DNA from: Anaerolineae bacterium
GTDB lineage: Bacteria; Chloroflexota; Anaerolineae; Aggregatilineales; Aggregatilineaceae
Length of the DNA: 64,000 bases
NCBI GenBank assembly: GCA_018432315.1
Contig: JAHDLB010000002.1
Coordinates: forward strand, 216,754 to 280,753
Direction of reading: 5' to 3'
Position numbers and translations under genes: made by a program. The first letter of the stretch is position 1; every line of letters begins with the position of its first letter. The notes under the pieces are model-generated. The model was not told where the DNA came from, did not search any database, and worked only from the letters and a program-made list of their open reading frames with translations. Positions 20,998-29,422 of this stretch are shown here, piece by piece.

Positions 20998-21969
20998 ATG
21001 AAGAAGCTGATCAGACTGGCAGGGATCCTCGCGTGGAGCGCCGCGCTGCTCGCGCCCGTCCCGGCGCGCGCCCAGGGCGACGAAGGCTGGCTGCTGGAGC
21101 AGATCAACGGGCTGCGGGCGAGCGTCGGGGTGCCGCCCTACGCGCTCAACGCCCAGCTCAACGCCGCAGCGGCCCAACACAGCGCCTACATGGCCGAGAC
21201 GTGCGACGTCTCGCACACCGAGGCGAACGGCTCGCGCCCCATCGACCGCGCCCGCGCCAACGGTTACACCGGAAGCTGGATCAGCGAGAATATCTACGGC
21301 AGCAGCCGGGCGCAGGTCACCGACGCGTGGGCGTTCTGGACCACTTCGACGATTCACTACAACGGGCTGGTCAACACCAACACCAACGAGGTCGGCATCG
21401 GGGCCGTGTCCGGCGAATGTGGGAACTACTTCACGCTGGTGTTCGGCCACCGGCCCGACGTGACCGCGCCGCCCGCGCCACCGCCGCCGCCGGAGCCGCC
21501 CGCCCCGGAACCGGGCGCGGATGAGGACGAGCCGGAACAGGCCGTCGCCGCCGCGCCGCCGCCCACCCAGGCGCCCTACGTCCCGCCGCCGCCCTCGCGC
21601 ACGCCCACGCCGACGATCCCCACGCTGACGCCCTCGGCCACCTGGACGATCACGCCCACGCGCACCCCCACACCGACCGGCACGGTCCAACCCGCCACGG
21701 CGACTCCGCTGGTGCTGCCGACCGTGGCCGCCCAGGGCGCCCCATCGACCCGCGTGGCGGTGGCCGCATCGCCCACCGGCGAGCCGGTGACGGTCGCACG
21801 CACCCCATCCGGCACGCCCGCCGCGCAGCCGGTCGCCGTGGCCCAGGCAGCAGCGAGCGCCTCGGCGGGCGGCAGATTCGACATCCGCGACCTGATCCCG
21901 TTTGCGCTGGTCGGGCAGGTGGCGCTGATCGGAATCGCCGGATTGGCCTATTTCCGCCGCGGGCGGTAG
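20998..21969 (+). CDS. Secreted CAP/SCP-domain protein with C-terminal membrane anchor
   Basis: From ATG 20998 the product is 323 residues: signal peptide (LIRLAGILAWSAALLAPVPA), then a CAP domain of about 125 residues. CAP motifs visible are LNAAAAQHSAYMA, DVSHTEANG, SENIYG and IHYNGLVNTNTNEVGIG, including the His/Glu residues typical of the CAP cavity. A long Pro/Thr-rich, probably surface-spanning region follows, and the end is a transmembrane helix plus a basic tail (ALIGIAGLAYFRRGR). Bacterial CAP proteins are extracellular; their biochemical roles are mostly unknown. Confidence 0.88.
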   Translation: MKKLIRLAGILAWSAALLAPVPARAQGDEGWLLEQINGLRASVGVPPYALNAQLNAAAAQHSAYMAETCDVSHTEANGSRPIDRARANGYTGSWISENIYGSSRAQVTDAWAFWTTSTIHYNGLVNTNTNEVGIGAVSGECGNYFTLVFGHRPDVTAPPAPPPPPEPPAPEPGADEDEPEQAVAAAPPPTQAPYVPPPPSRTPTPTIPTLTPSATWTITPTRTPTPTGTVQPATATPLVLPTVAAQGAPSTRVAVAASPTGEPVTVARTPSGTPAAQPVAVAQAAASASAGGRFDIRDLIPFALVGQVALIGIAGLAYFRRGR

Positions 21970-22018
21970 GGTATACTCTGTCTGATTCTGTGCGAGATTG
22001 CCTATCCACGGGGGAGCC

Positions 22019-23050
22019 ATGCCCGACTCAGATCCCACTTACGTGCTGATCACCGTGCCGTTCGATGAGGAAACGCTCGCCACGTTCCGCACCGTGTCGG
22101 ACCGGGTGGAGATCCTCTACCATCCGACCGAACAGGCCCGCGACGTGCCCGAGGACGTGTGGGCGAATGCCGAAGTGCTCTACACGCTGAATACCGTCCC
22201 TGAGCCGTCGCTGGCGCCCCAACTGCGCTGGATTCACGCCCACAGCGCCGGCGTGGATCACCTGCTCGACCAGCCGGTGATCCAGACGGAAGGCGTGCTG
22301 CTCAGCTCGTCGAGCGGCATCCACGCGACCAACATCGCGGAATACGTGTTCATGATGATGCTCGCCTTCGGGCACCGCCTGCCGACCATGCTGCGCTTCC
22401 AGGCCGAGGCCCACTGGCCGGACGAAGGACGCTTCCGGCTGTTCATGCCGCGCGAGCTGCGCGGGAGCACGATCGGCATCGTGGGCTACGGCAGCCTGGG
22501 CCGCGAGATCGCCCGGCTGGCGTTCCTGTTTGGCATGGAAGTGCTCGCCTCCAAGCGCGACGTGCGCCAACCCGCCGACCCGGACGGGTACGTGCTGCCC
22601 GGCACCGGCGACCCGGATGGCAGCTTCTTCCACCGGCTCTACCCGCCCGAGGCGCTGGTGTCGATGGTGCGCGAGTGCGATTTCGTGGTGCTGACCGTGC
22701 CGCTGACCGAATCCACGCGGATGATGTTCGGCGCGGACGTGTTCGCCGCGATGAAAGAGACGGCCTACCTGATCAACGTGGCGCGGGGCGGCATCGTCGA
22801 CGAGGCGGCGCTGTTGGACGCGCTGCAAACCGGCCAGATCGCCGGGGCCGCGATGGACGTGTTCGAGGCCGAGCCGCTGCCCGCCGACAACCCGCTGTGG
22901 AAACAGCCCAACATGATCATCAGCCCGCACATTTCGGGCAACACCGCCGACTACAACGACAAGGCCGCTGCGCTGTTCGTCGAAAACCTGGGGCGCTACC
23001 TGGCCCGCAAGGACCTGCTCAACCTGGTCGACCGCACGCGGGGCTATTGA
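22019..23050 (+). CDS. D-2-hydroxyacid dehydrogenase
   Basis: The 343-residue protein matches the NAD(P)-dependent D-isomer 2-hydroxyacid dehydrogenases. The nucleotide-binding loop is GIVGYGSLGREIARLA. The catalytic region includes NVARGGIVDEAALLDAL with the family Arg, and ISPHISGNT with the catalytic His. An insertion after the Rossmann loop (VRQPADPDGYVLPGTGDPDG) is longer than usual. It reduces a 2-keto acid or runs the reverse reaction; the substrate is unknown. ATG 22019 is chosen because GGGGGAG lies just upstream. Confidence 0.92.
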   Translation: MPDSDPTYVLITVPFDEETLATFRTVSDRVEILYHPTEQARDVPEDVWANAEVLYTLNTVPEPSLAPQLRWIHAHSAGVDHLLDQPVIQTEGVLLSSSSGIHATNIAEYVFMMMLAFGHRLPTMLRFQAEAHWPDEGRFRLFMPRELRGSTIGIVGYGSLGREIARLAFLFGMEVLASKRDVRQPADPDGYVLPGTGDPDGSFFHRLYPPEALVSMVRECDFVVLTVPLTESTRMMFGADVFAAMKETAYLINVARGGIVDEAALLDALQTGQIAGAAMDVFEAEPLPADNPLWKQPNMIISPHISGNTADYNDKAAALFVENLGRYLARKDLLNLVDRTRGY

Positions 23051-23131
23051 GGCTGCAACCGGGTGGGGCTATTTTCGTAGTATAGTGTAGATAGAATCGG
23101 AAATCGTTTAGCTGAGTGAGGATGGAGCGTA

Positions 23132-23425
23132 ATGGTCAAGCGAAAAGAGACACCCGAGGCCGCCGCCGAGGCTGCCAAGCCGAAATCGCCGCTGTCGGCG
23201 TTCGTCGAGCACCAGACCGCCGCGCTGGAACAGACCGGCAAGGCGTTCGCGTCGCTGCTGCCGGAGAAATTCCGCGAGCACACCAACCGCGCCCTGGAAG
23301 AGGGCCGGGCCGGCTGGGAAGCCCTGTTCGACGGCATCATCGATGGCGTTGAGCGCGGGCTGGACAAGCTGCGCAGCACCCCGTCGGAGGACGAGCCGAA
23401 TAAGGTCAAGGTCGAGGTCGAATAA
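23132..23425 (+). CDS. Small acidic/helical protein, unknown
   Basis: The 97-residue protein is mostly helical with no membrane segment. It begins with a Lys/Ala/Glu-rich stretch, has a central amphipathic region (LSAFVEHQTAALEQTGKAF, WEALFDGIIDGVERGLDKL) and ends in charged residues KVKVEVE. I recognise no family. It might be a stress or nucleoid-associated small protein, but that is only a guess. AT-rich DNA with TATAGT and TAGAAT lies just upstream (23078-23097). Confidence 0.65.
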   Translation: MVKRKETPEAAAEAAKPKSPLSAFVEHQTAALEQTGKAFASLLPEKFREHTNRALEEGRAGWEALFDGIIDGVERGLDKLRSTPSEDEPNKVKVEVE

Positions 23426-23493
23426 GCCGCGTCCGGCGTTCACAAACAGTATCTCGACAGCATCTCGAAAACACTCAAACAAGCAAAAAAGAG

Positions 23494-23525
23494 AATGCCC
23501 TGTGTCGTTGATGGCACAGGGCATT
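23494..23525 (-). terminator. Intrinsic terminator after the cold-shock gene
   Basis: AATGCCCTGTG (23494-23504) and CACAGGGCATT (23515-23525) form an 11-bp perfect stem. On the minus strand it is followed by CTCTTTTTTGC, a good U-tract. It is 34 bp past the cold-shock stop codon. Confidence 0.88.
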
Positions 23526-23558
23526 GTGTTTAGCTGCGGTATTGTGTGGATCGAGAAC

Positions 23559-23771
23559 CTAGTTGAGCCGCATCACTTCGCTGGCCTGCGGGCCTTTGGG
23601 GCCCTCAGTGATCGAGAATTCGACTCGTTCGCCTTCCTCCAGGTTGCGGTAGCCTTCGCCGACGATGGCGCTGTAGTGTACGAATACGTCGGGGCCGGTT
23701 TCCGGCTGGATAAAGCCGTAGCCCTTCTGCGAGTTGAACCATTTGACGACGCCAGTAAGACGCTCTGACAT
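23559..23771 (-). CDS. csp: Cold-shock domain protein
   Basis: The 70-residue protein is a complete cold-shock domain. RNP1 is KGYGFIQ, RNP2 is DVFVHYSAI, and the start is [15 protein letters not shown]. It binds single-stranded RNA/DNA and acts as an RNA chaperone and antiterminator. I chose the ATG at 23771 (AAGGAGTCCCC upstream); a longer in-frame extension overlaps the leader and is not protein-like. The gene has a leader of about 150 nt containing an intrinsic terminator, which suggests control by attenuation. Confidence 0.97.
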   Translation of the reverse strand: MSERLTGVVKWFNSQKGYGFIQPETGPDVFVHYSAIVGEGYRNLEEGERVEFSITEGPKGPQASEVMRLN

Positions 23772-23921
23772 GTTTGGGGACTCCTTCTGCCCACTTTCAG
23801 GATCACGATCTACGTGGGATGGGTGTTGCGGAAGGGCGAAAAAAAACACCCGGTGCGTTGTTCTTGCTACACCGGATGCCTTACTTTTCGTGCCGGTACT
23901 GCAAACAACCTGCTCCACACA
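23772..23921 (-). promoter_or_regulatory. Long csp mRNA leader with mutually exclusive hairpins
   Basis: The transcript predicted to start near 23921 has about 150 nt before the csp ATG. It contains an intrinsic terminator (separate entry). It also has two alternative pairings: GUUGUU early in the leader with AACAAC in the terminator loop, and GGGUGUU of the terminator's 3' arm with AACACCC downstream. The second would replace the terminator with another hairpin. This is the layout of an attenuator or temperature-responsive leader. Pairings are seen; regulation is inferred. Confidence 0.6.
23839..23878 (-). terminator. Intrinsic terminator inside the csp leader
   Basis: Minus strand: CATCCGGTGT (23869-23878) pairs with GCACCGGGTG (23847-23856), ten pairs with two G-U wobbles, followed at once by eight T (23839-23846). 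It lies between a strong promoter (23928-23956) and the csp start. Without the promoter it could be read as the terminator of the upstream operon. Confidence 0.8.
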
Positions 23922-23927
23922 CATCAA

Positions 23928-23956
23928 ATTGTAGTATAGCTTTTATAGCTTGTCAA
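23928..23956 (-). promoter_or_regulatory. Near-consensus sigma-70 promoter for csp
   Basis: Minus strand: TTGACA (23951-23956), exactly 17 bp, TACAAT (23928-23933). This is the best promoter match in the window. The predicted start is near 23921, upstream of the leader terminator. Confidence 0.85.
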
Positions 23957-24022
23957 ACAAAGTTGTGACGTACTGTTGTAACCCATTTTCCACAACAACA
24001 TGAGCCTCACCACGCGGCGCGC

Positions 24023-25918
24023 TCAGCTCGACAGGCCGCTGAGCAGCACGCGCAAAAACACCAGCCCCGCCAGCCCCAGGCCGACCAGGCTCAACGTGTG
24101 CTCGCCCGCGCTGTACAGGATCGCGCTGGTGACCGCCAGCCCGGTGAACAGCACCGCCCCGGCCAGCCGGTGAACCGCCGCGCTCAACTGGCGCGCCTCG
24201 TGCTGGGACTCCGGCGTGGGGGCGACGCGAACCGTGATCTCGCCCCGGTCGGCGCGGCGCAGCACGCTGTCGGCCAGCGCGGGAAGCTGAGCCGTGCGCA
24301 GGGCCACGTCCAGCCCGGTTTCCAGCGCGGACTCGACGTGCTCGGCGGTCAGCAGGGCGCGCAGCGTCTCCGGGCGCAGCAGGTCGCGCGGCCTGAAGCC
24401 GAACCCCATCACCGCCGGGAGCGCGTCCCCGTCCTCGGCGACCAGCGTCATCACGAAGGGCAGCACCTCGCGCCAGGGATCGAAATCCGGATCGAGGCCG
24501 GTGCACATCCCGAACAGGATGCCCACCGCGCGCATCAGGTAGAGGAAGTCCTGCGGGACCTGGAACGGCAGCGAAAACAGCAGGTCGCTGAACTCGCGGC
24601 CCAGCGACGTGATCTCCGAGAACGACAGCCCGCTGATCTGGGCCATGTTCATGCCCCACACCCGGTCGAAGGCGGCGCGGCTGGCCTGCTCGATCCGGTC
24701 CAGGTCCGCGCCGGGCAGCAGGATCCCCAGCCGCTGGTACGACTCGACCAGCCGGCGCGCGTCGCGCGTGGTCAGCGCGATGAGCGTCTCGCGCAGCCCT
24801 TCCGCGATCTCCGGCGTCAGGTGGCCGGCCATCCCGAAGTCGACGAAGATCAGGTAGAACGGGCGGCCCAGCAGCGGCGTCCCGTTGGCGTGATGTCCGA
24901 CGGGCGCGGCGGTGTCCGGCGGCAGCGGGTAGACGAACAGGTTGCCGGGGTGAGGGTCGGCGTGGAAGAAGCGCTTGACGAACACCATCCACAGGTAGGT
25001 GGCGATCAACCGGCGAGCGACGTCGCGCCGGGCGATGCCCGCCGCCGCGATCGCGGCGTAGTCGGTGATCTTGATCGCCGTCACGTCTTCGAGCGTGACG
25101 ACGCGCGGCGTGCTCAGCTCGCGGTACAGCCGGGGAATGTAGATCCCGCCGTCGCGGGCGAACAACTCGGCGAACGCCTCGGCGTGATCGGCTTCCTGGC
25201 AGTAGTTCAGCTCCTCCCACAACACGGCGCTGAACTCGTCCAGCAGGGCCGGGACGTTGGCGCGGCGGCGGATCAGCGGGATGCGCATCAGCCAGCGGGC
25301 CACCACTTCCAGCGCCTTGAGGTCGGTGTGCACCAGCGTGCCGATGCCGGGCCGCTGCACCTTCACGACCACGCGCGTGCCGTCCGGCAGCCGGGCGCGG
25401 TGGGCCTGCCCCAGCGAAGCCGCCGCGGTCGGCGCCGGGTCGAGCCAGTCGAAACGCTCGTCGACCGGGCCAAGCTCCTCTTCCAGCCGCGCGCGGATCA
25501 CGTCGAACGGCACGCCGGGGACCTCATCCTGCAGGCTCGCCAGCTCCTGGATCACTTCCGGCGGCAGGATGTCCATGCGGCTGGAGATGAACTGGCCGAG
25601 CTTGATCATCACGCCGCCCATCGCCACGGCCATCCCGCGAAAGTCGCGCGCCCAGCGACGCATCCGGCCCGAGCGCCCGCGCCCGACCGTGCCCTCGCCC
25701 AGCACGCGCCGCAGGACCAGCTCCCAGGCGAAGATGCGCGCCATCAGCCATCCGGCAAACCACAGCGTGCGCCGGTAGCGCCACCAGTCGATTCGATAGC
25801 GACCGGCCCCGGCGGCGAGTCCGGCGGCGGGTTGGGTGTCCGCCGGGTTGTCGGGTGGCGCGGCCCGGTCAGTCACTCGCGAAGTGGATGCGAAGCCGGG
25901 ATTGCTCGAATCGGGCAT
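24023..25918 (-). CDS. ABC1/UbiB-family protein kinase-like protein
   Basis: The 631-residue protein shows the UbiB/ADCK signature motif VMIKLGQFISSR. An Ala-rich nucleotide loop (APTAAASLGQAHRA), a VVVKVQRPGI lysine and the kinase-like FFHADPHPGNLFV and FVDFGMAGHL motifs follow. Two C-terminal hydrophobic segments likely anchor it (LAGAVLFTGLAVTSAILY and LVGLGLAGLVFLRVLL). Family members act as atypical kinases/ATPases in isoprenoid quinone or lipid metabolism. It overlaps the end of the ArsA-like gene by 50 bp; a GTG at 25876 overlapping by 8 bp is an alternative start. Confidence 0.92.
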   Translation of the reverse strand: MPDSSNPGFASTSRVTDRAAPPDNPADTQPAAGLAAGAGRYRIDWWRYRRTLWFAGWLMARIFAWELVLRRVLGEGTVGRGRSGRMRRWARDFRGMAVAMGGVMIKLGQFISSRMDILPPEVIQELASLQDEVPGVPFDVIRARLEEELGPVDERFDWLDPAPTAAASLGQAHRARLPDGTRVVVKVQRPGIGTLVHTDLKALEVVARWLMRIPLIRRRANVPALLDEFSAVLWEELNYCQEADHAEAFAELFARDGGIYIPRLYRELSTPRVVTLEDVTAIKITDYAAIAAAGIARRDVARRLIATYLWMVFVKRFFHADPHPGNLFVYPLPPDTAAPVGHHANGTPLLGRPFYLIFVDFGMAGHLTPEIAEGLRETLIALTTRDARRLVESYQRLGILLPGADLDRIEQASRAAFDRVWGMNMAQISGLSFSEITSLGREFSDLLFSLPFQVPQDFLYLMRAVGILFGMCTGLDPDFDPWREVLPFVMTLVAEDGDALPAVMGFGFRPRDLLRPETLRALLTAEHVESALETGLDVALRTAQLPALADSVLRRADRGEITVRVAPTPESQHEARQLSAAVHRLAGAVLFTGLAVTSAILYSAGEHTLSLVGLGLAGLVFLRVLLSGLSS

Positions 25919-27041
25919 TTTTCACGTCCAGCTTCCACAGCGCGTAGGGTAAGACGATGTTGCGCCGGTACGGCCCCACCCGCAGCGTCAGTTCGTCGGC
26001 GGACCGGTAGAGGTCCAGGTCGCTTTTTTCGGCGAACGGCAGCGGCACTTCCAGAATGTAGCCGCCGTTCTCGTCCGGCGTGATGCGGTGCGTCTGCTCG
26101 TGGGCGAGCACCGACGCCGGGTTGGTGTCGCCGTAGAGCGCATCGGCCAGCCGCCGCAGCCGGTCGAAGCCGCCGATCTCCTCGCTGAACAGCGGCGCGC
26201 TGAGCATGGGCAGCTCGCCGAACGCCTCGCGGATGAACGCGATATTCTCGGACTGGCTCTCTTTCCAGGCGGCGAAGTAGGGGTCGGTGACTTCGTCCGG
26301 GTACACGCGGTTGACCAGCACGGCGTCCACCGCGTAGCCGTACAGGTTCAGGTAGGTGTAGGTGCGCTGCGTCTCTTTGATGACCATGCGCTCCGGGTTG
26401 ACCACCAGGCGCAGGCTGCTTCTGTCCGGATCGGTCAGCAGGTCGCGCACGCGGTCGAGCGTGTTGAACAGCCCGTCGATGCTTTCGAGTGTGTCGTCGT
26501 CCGGCAGGTCCGCGCCGATCAGCGGCTTGGAGATCGGGCGCAGCAGCCGCCCGCTGGTGCCGCGCATCAGCGACGTGATCCGCTGGAACCACCAGCGCGT
26601 GGTGTCGGGCAGGCTCAGCAGGCGCAGCGTCTCGGCGGTGGGCGCGGCGTCGACGATCAGGACGTCGTGCTCGTCGTCCTCGACATACTTGTTGATCCAC
26701 AACAGGTGGGCGCCCTCGTCCAGCCCCGGCAGGATCGTCACTTCTTCGGCCACGATGTCGTTGACGTGGCGCGGATTGAGCACGTTGAGCATGTATTTCT
26801 GGATGCGGCCCCAGTACTTGTCCATCGAGTAACGCGCGTCGACTTCCTGGGCCCACAGGTTATCCCGGATCAGGATCGGCTCCGGCCCGATCTTCACGTC
26901 CAGCGAATCGGCCAGCGAGTGGGCCGTATCGGTGGAAATGACGATCGTGCGCAGCCCCATCTCGGCGCAGCGCAGCGCGGTTGCGGCGGAAATGCTGGTC
27001 TTCCCGACGCCGCCTTTGCCGGTATGCACAATGATTCGCAT
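25869..27041 (-). CDS. ArsA/GET3-type ATPase
   Basis: The 390-residue protein has the deviant Walker A of the family, GKGGVGKTS, at the N-terminus. It also has the switch motifs STDTAHSLADSLD and VDAAPTAETLRLLSLP, as in ArsA/TRC40. The last 90 residues form the small beta-sandwich (HSP20-like) domain often found at the end of bacterial ArsA-like proteins. I do not see the paired Cys residues used for arsenite, so a metalloid pump is unlikely; a chaperone role for membrane or lipid-linked clients is possible. It is the first gene of a two-gene operon with the UbiB-like gene. Confidence 0.92.
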   Translation of the reverse strand: MRIIVHTGKGGVGKTSISAATALRCAEMGLRTIVISTDTAHSLADSLDVKIGPEPILIRDNLWAQEVDARYSMDKYWGRIQKYMLNVLNPRHVNDIVAEEVTILPGLDEGAHLLWINKYVEDDEHDVLIVDAAPTAETLRLLSLPDTTRWWFQRITSLMRGTSGRLLRPISKPLIGADLPDDDTLESIDGLFNTLDRVRDLLTDPDRSSLRLVVNPERMVIKETQRTYTYLNLYGYAVDAVLVNRVYPDEVTDPYFAAWKESQSENIAFIREAFGELPMLSAPLFSEEIGGFDRLRRLADALYGDTNPASVLAHEQTHRITPDENGGYILEVPLPFAEKSDLDLYRSADELTLRVGPYRRNIVLPYALWKLDVKNARFEQSRLRIHFASD

Positions 27042-27202
27042 CGAATTCGCTACCTTCTACTCTGTGGATACTCCCTACAAGCATTACGTACCGGGGCGAC
27101 AAACGATGCGCCGGCGACGTGTTTCCAATACAGATTTTACACACATCAGGCGGCGGTTCCCCCTGTCGAGGGGCGGCGGCGCGGCGACGGCGCCCCGCCC
27201 GC

Positions 27203-28210
27203 TCAGCCGATCAGGCCGCGGTCGTAGATCAGCCACATGCCCAGGGCGTACCCGATCAGGATCAGCAGCGCGTCGATTTCGATGATCAGGCGGCGCGTGC
27301 CGCCCCAGGTGAGGTTGCGCGCCAGGTTGCCGATCAGCGCCAGCGTGATCAGCAGCAGGCCGATGATCCCCGCCAGCACCATGTCCGACGACACAGCCTC
27401 CAGAAAGCGCCCGTCGGTGTAGAACAGGTCGGTGAGGCCCAGCGCGAAAATGTTGAACACGTTGCTGCCGAACAGGTTGCCCGCCGCCAGGTCGTAGGCG
27501 CCGATGCGCGCCGCCGAAATAGTGGTCACGACTTCGGGCAGCGAGGTGACGACCGCCACCAGCGCGATCCCGACGAAGCCGGTCGTCAGGCCGGTTTCCT
27601 CGGCGATCTGCGTCGAGCTGCTGACCAGCAGCGGCGTGATGGCGATCAGCGCCGCCGCCGCGACGGCGAAACCGATCCCCGCGTAGGCCAGGCTGGGCGT
27701 GCCTTCGGGAATTTCCGGGGCGGGGATGGGTTGTTCCGGCGCGCCGGGGCGGTTGCCGCCAAACAGGATGCGCGTCCCGCCGATGTACACTACGATCAGC
27801 ACCAGGCTGTCCAGGCCCAGCCAGCCGATCTTCACCGTGACCTGGGCGAGGATGAAGAACACGGCCAGCCCGGTCAGCAGCACGCCGACGCTGGCGCTGA
27901 GAGTGTGCATCATCGTGATCCGGCGCAGGATGTGCAGCCGGTGATAGAGCAGGTCCAATAGGGCGAGCAGGAACATGTTGAACATGGTGCTGCCGAAGAT
28001 ATTGCCCACCGTCAGGTTGGGCACGTTCTGGTCGATGGCGTTGATCGCGGTGAGCAGCTCCGGCAGCGACGTCGCACCGGCCAGCAGCAGCGTGCCCACG
28101 AACATCCCGCCCAGCTTGGTGCGCAGCGCGATGACGTCGCCGTACTGGGCCAGCTTGGTCGCGGCGAAAACGATCAGGGCCGCGCTGGCGACGAATTCGA
28201 TCCAGATCAT
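27203..28210 (-). CDS. Sodium/calcium exchanger family transporter (CaxA/YrbG-like)
   Basis: The 335-residue protein has about ten transmembrane helices. It has the two inverted alpha repeats of the CaCA superfamily, GATSLPELLTAINA in the first half and TSLPEVVTTISAA in the second, each followed by GNIFGS or GNLFGS. These carry the acidic residues that bind the cation. It exchanges Ca2+ or another cation for Na+ or H+. The ATG at 28210 overlaps the stop of the PII-like gene by 4 bp (ATGA), so translation is coupled. Confidence 0.93.
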   Translation of the reverse strand: MIWIEFVASAALIVFAATKLAQYGDVIALRTKLGGMFVGTLLLAGATSLPELLTAINAIDQNVPNLTVGNIFGSTMFNMFLLALLDLLYHRLHILRRITMMHTLSASVGVLLTGLAVFFILAQVTVKIGWLGLDSLVLIVVYIGGTRILFGGNRPGAPEQPIPAPEIPEGTPSLAYAGIGFAVAAAALIAITPLLVSSSTQIAEETGLTTGFVGIALVAVVTSLPEVVTTISAARIGAYDLAAGNLFGSNVFNIFALGLTDLFYTDGRFLEAVSSDMVLAGIIGLLLITLALIGNLARNLTWGGTRRLIIEIDALLILIGYALGMWLIYDRGLIG

Positions 28211-28578
28211 GAAAGGTCGTCTCCTGGGTTGCGCAGATGATCCGGTACGCCTTTCACGAACGGGAGTTCCCACGCGGTGAACACGCCGGTATTGGGCTGC
28301 GACAGGTCACCGACGATCGACTCGACGGCCTCCAGGCAGTTCTGGACGGTCGCGGCGTCGGGCACGATCACGAACAGGGTATAGTGGCCCACTTCCACGT
28401 TTTGAGCGCCCAGGCCCATGCCGAACGCATACCGCGCGCCGACGCGTTTCGGCTCGCGCCGCCGGTACAGGCCCGACGACTCGATGATGGTCACGCCGCT
28501 GACGCCGAGCGCGCGCCACGCGTCCAGCACCTCGTCGAGCCGGTCGGGGTTGTCCAACACAAGCATCACCATCTGCAT
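28207..28578 (-). CDS. PII-like (GlnB-fold) regulatory protein
   Basis: The 123-residue protein resembles the PII/PII-like superfamily. It has a beta-alpha-beta start (MVMLVLDNPDRLDEVLDAW), GVSGVTIIESSGLYRR where PII proteins have a conserved strand plus T-loop, and FVIVPDAATVQNCLEAVESI for the second half. PII-like proteins form trimers that bind nucleotides or other small ligands and control a neighbouring transporter. The gene is coupled to the cation exchanger gene, its likely target. GGAAAGGA precedes the ATG, and a minus-strand TATACT is at 28621-28626. Confidence 0.8.
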   Translation of the reverse strand: MQMVMLVLDNPDRLDEVLDAWRALGVSGVTIIESSGLYRRREPKRVGARYAFGMGLGAQNVEVGHYTLFVIVPDAATVQNCLEAVESIVGDLSQPNTGVFTAWELPFVKGVPDHLRNPGDDLS

Positions 28579-28620
28579 GACAGCGTCCTTTCCCTTCCAC
28601 GCGTGCACAGGTACGCCGCG

Positions 28621-28626
28621 AGTATA
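28621..28626 (-). promoter_or_regulatory. -10 element (TATACT) for the PII-like/exchanger operon
   Basis: TATACT on the minus strand lies 43 bp before the PII-like ATG. No convincing -35 is seen. Confidence 0.4.
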
Positions 28627-28733
28627 ACCGAGAGCCGGTCCGGCGCCCACGCAGCCGGGCCGCCATTCGCCTGTTGCGAAGCGGAGTGGGAATGTGAGGA
28701 GGGAATGGGGCGAGGGCGCGCGCCCTCGCCGGG

Positions 28734-29393
28734 TCACTTCACCAGGGCCGCGGCCAGCCCATCGCCCACCGGGATCACCGTGCTGAACAGGCCGGCATGG
28801 GTGGCGAGCGCTTCCAGAAACGCGCGCGTGGCGTTGGCGGTGGGGTTGTCGTCGTGCAGGTGCCCCTCGCGGAAGGCGTTGTGCGCGGTGATCAGCCCGC
28901 CGGGGCGCACGTGCGCCAGCGACCACGCCAGGTAATCGCTGTTGGCTTCCTTGTTGGCGTCGATGAAGACCATGTCGAACGGCTCGGCCTGTCCCAGCCG
29001 CTCCAGGCTGGCGGCGGCGTCGCCCTCCACGATCTCGACCCGGTCCGAAACCCCGGCCAGCGCGAAGTGCTGGCGCGCGATCTGGGCGTGGCGCGGGTCC
29101 AGTTCCAGCGTGACGAGCCTGCCGCCGGGTGGCAGGCCGCGGGCCAGCCAGATCCCACTATACCCGGCCAGCGTCCCGATCTCCAGAATGCGGCGCGCGC
29201 CGATGATCGCGGCCAGGAATTGCAGCATCTGGCCCTCTTCGGGCCGGATCTGGATCTCCGGCAGGCCGTGCGCGACCGTGTTGGTGCGGACGGTTTGCAG
29301 GATGCGGTCTTCCGGCGCGAACCACTGGCGGATGCTCTGCGTCAGGCGGCGCTGGACATCGGGCGCGAAGGTGAGAATACGGTCATCCAGCAT
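28734..29393 (-). CDS. Class I SAM-dependent O-methyltransferase (COMT-like)
   Basis: The 219-residue protein matches the bacterial catechol/caffeoyl-CoA O-methyltransferase-like family. The SAM-binding loop is ILEIGTLAGYSGIWLA. Next come LVTLELDPRHAQIARQHF, the GDAAASLERL strand and MVFIDANKEANSDYLAW with the metal-binding Asp/Asn; HNAFREG is further on. The acceptor substrate is unknown. The ATG at 29393 has GAGGAG upstream. The gene lies 29 bp downstream of a membrane-protein gene on the same strand. Confidence 0.93.
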   Translation of the reverse strand: MLDDRILTFAPDVQRRLTQSIRQWFAPEDRILQTVRTNTVAHGLPEIQIRPEEGQMLQFLAAIIGARRILEIGTLAGYSGIWLARGLPPGGRLVTLELDPRHAQIARQHFALAGVSDRVEIVEGDAAASLERLGQAEPFDMVFIDANKEANSDYLAWSLAHVRPGGLITAHNAFREGHLHDDNPTANATRAFLEALATHAGLFSTVIPVGDGLAAALVK

Positions 29394-29422
29394 GATCTGC
29401 TCCTCAGTCGATAAGACAAACT

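Noticed and set aside
25869..27041. Arsenical pump-driving ATPase
   Set aside because: No obvious arsenite-binding Cys site and no arsB/arsR nearby; only the ATPase family is supported.
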